Source: CAUZEO01 sp963578625
GTDB lineage: Bacteria; Verrucomicrobiota; Kiritimatiellia; SLOV01
Reading direction: 5' to 3'
Length of the DNA stretch: 6,758 nt
Assembly (NCBI GenBank): GCA_963578625.1
Contig: CAUZEO010000292.1
Location: forward strand, 1-6,758
Shown here: positions 6,484 to 6,758 of the stretch, piece after piece
Layout: every line of letters begins with the position of its first letter
How positions within the stretch are numbered: the stretch's first letter is position 1
Translations under genes and position numbers: made by a program
Notes under the pieces: model-generated
Seen by the model: only the letters and a program-made list of their open reading frames with translations
What the model was told of the DNA's origin: nothing
Databases searched by the model: none

Positions 6484-6524
6484 TTTCGATTGCCTGCCCA
6501 GGATTGCGGGCATATCATGTCAGT

Positions 6525-6758
6525 TTGAATTCCAAAAAGAAAACGATAAGACGAAATGCCAAGGACGCGAACCCTGCGGCGGACCGGGAGACGGTCCTTC
6601 GGGCCGCACGACTTTATCGTGGGCTGGACACGCTTTACCCGGATGCGCATTGCGAACTGGATTATGAGAATCCATTCCAGCTCCTGATCGCCACCATACT
6701 TTCCGCCCAATGCACGGACATCCGGGTCAACATGGTCACCCCTGCCCTGTTTAAGAGA
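6525..6758 (+). CDS. nth: Endonuclease III (DNA glycosylase/AP lyase), 5' part, cut by the window end
   Basis: Seventy-eight codons are visible and the frame is still open at the window edge. The segment LDTLYPDAHCELDYENPFQLLIATILSAQCTD, followed by VNMVTPALFKR, matches the N-terminal helical region of Nth, in which the PFELLIA and LSAQxTD motifs are conserved. The catalytic Lys and Asp, the helix-hairpin-helix and the iron-sulfur cysteines all lie beyond the window. The enzyme removes oxidised pyrimidines from DNA and nicks the abasic site in base excision repair. The start is uncertain. TTG 6525 gives a natural basic N-terminus (NSKKKTIRR), comparable to relatives with a short extension, but lacks a ribosome-binding site. 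ATG 6477 is in frame and has AGGAG four bases upstream, but lies inside a repeat. It does not overlap any other gene. Confidence 0.88.
   Translation, partial: MNSKKKTIRRNAKDANPAADRETVLRAARLYRGLDTLYPDAHCELDYENPFQLLIATILSAQCTDIRVNMVTPALFKR

Larger units (their letters stand above)
6155..6524. other. Non-coding region between rlmD and nth
   Basis: This is about 370 bases without a credible gene. From left to right it holds the rlmD leader and short ATTCGGG-like repeats (6164-6185), a minus-strand -10 box (6199-6204), and about 90 unassigned bases. A large imperfect palindrome (6298-6428) and a third copy of the palindrome's unit (6458-6483) follow, then a short lead into nth. ORFs on both strands across 6226-6710 are translations of the repeats and resemble no protein family. 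Confidence 0.7.

Noticed and set aside
6226..6513. 95-residue minus-strand ORF containing HGQDAHAT
   Set aside because: The peptide comes from the repeat unit itself, and such ORFs are typical false genes in genomes carrying this repeat.
6299..6667. 122-residue plus-strand ORF in the right intergenic region
   Set aside because: It translates the palindromic repeats (MAWASCPC, HGPEAPCHG, GQEPHAT) and then runs out of frame through the nth N-terminus. It has no family features.

Overview
The window is a compact stretch of bacterial chromosome with moderately high GC. It holds seven protein-coding genes, the first and last cut by the window edges. No RNA gene, insertion sequence, transposase, CRISPR array or phage gene is visible. 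The organism cannot be named from this sequence. The genes point to a diderm-type or PVC-like lineage rather than an actinobacterium. The best hint is a palindromic repeat near the right end that reads HGQDAHAT when translated. I recall this peptide from spurious ORFs in Verrucomicrobiota, Lentisphaerota, Hydrogenedentota and related genomes, so the assignment is a weak inference.

Left part (1-2436): the 3' two thirds of a fused pabB-pabC gene (folate/p-aminobenzoate synthesis) is followed by a 232-residue protein I do not recognise. That gene is convergent, 7 bases apart, with a small gene for a double zinc-ribbon protein on the minus strand.

Middle (2437-4630): a 125-base divergent spacer leads into two translationally coupled genes (ATGA overlap). 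They encode a DprE1-like FAD oxidase and a DprE2-like short-chain dehydrogenase. In mycobacteria this pair epimerises decaprenylphosphoryl-ribose to decaprenylphosphoryl-arabinose. Here they presumably make a polyprenyl-phosphate-linked arabinofuranose-type donor for some surface glycan. No prenyltransferase or arabinosyltransferase lies in the window. The DprE1 homologue carries serine where the benzothiazinone-targeted cysteine sits in Mycobacterium tuberculosis.

Right part (4631-6758): a 23S rRNA uracil-C5 methyltransferase gene (RlmD/RumA type) lies convergent to dprE2, with a long imperfect hairpin across the junction and a good -10 box upstream. A 370-base non-coding region follows, dominated by a 131-base imperfect palindrome and a third copy of its repeat unit. 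It ends at the 5' part of an endonuclease III gene (nth), which runs off the window.

Most of the window is housekeeping. I see no clear evidence of a novel multi-gene system. The items most worth following are the dprE1-dprE2 pair outside its usual setting, the two uncharacterised small proteins, and the palindromic repeat family.
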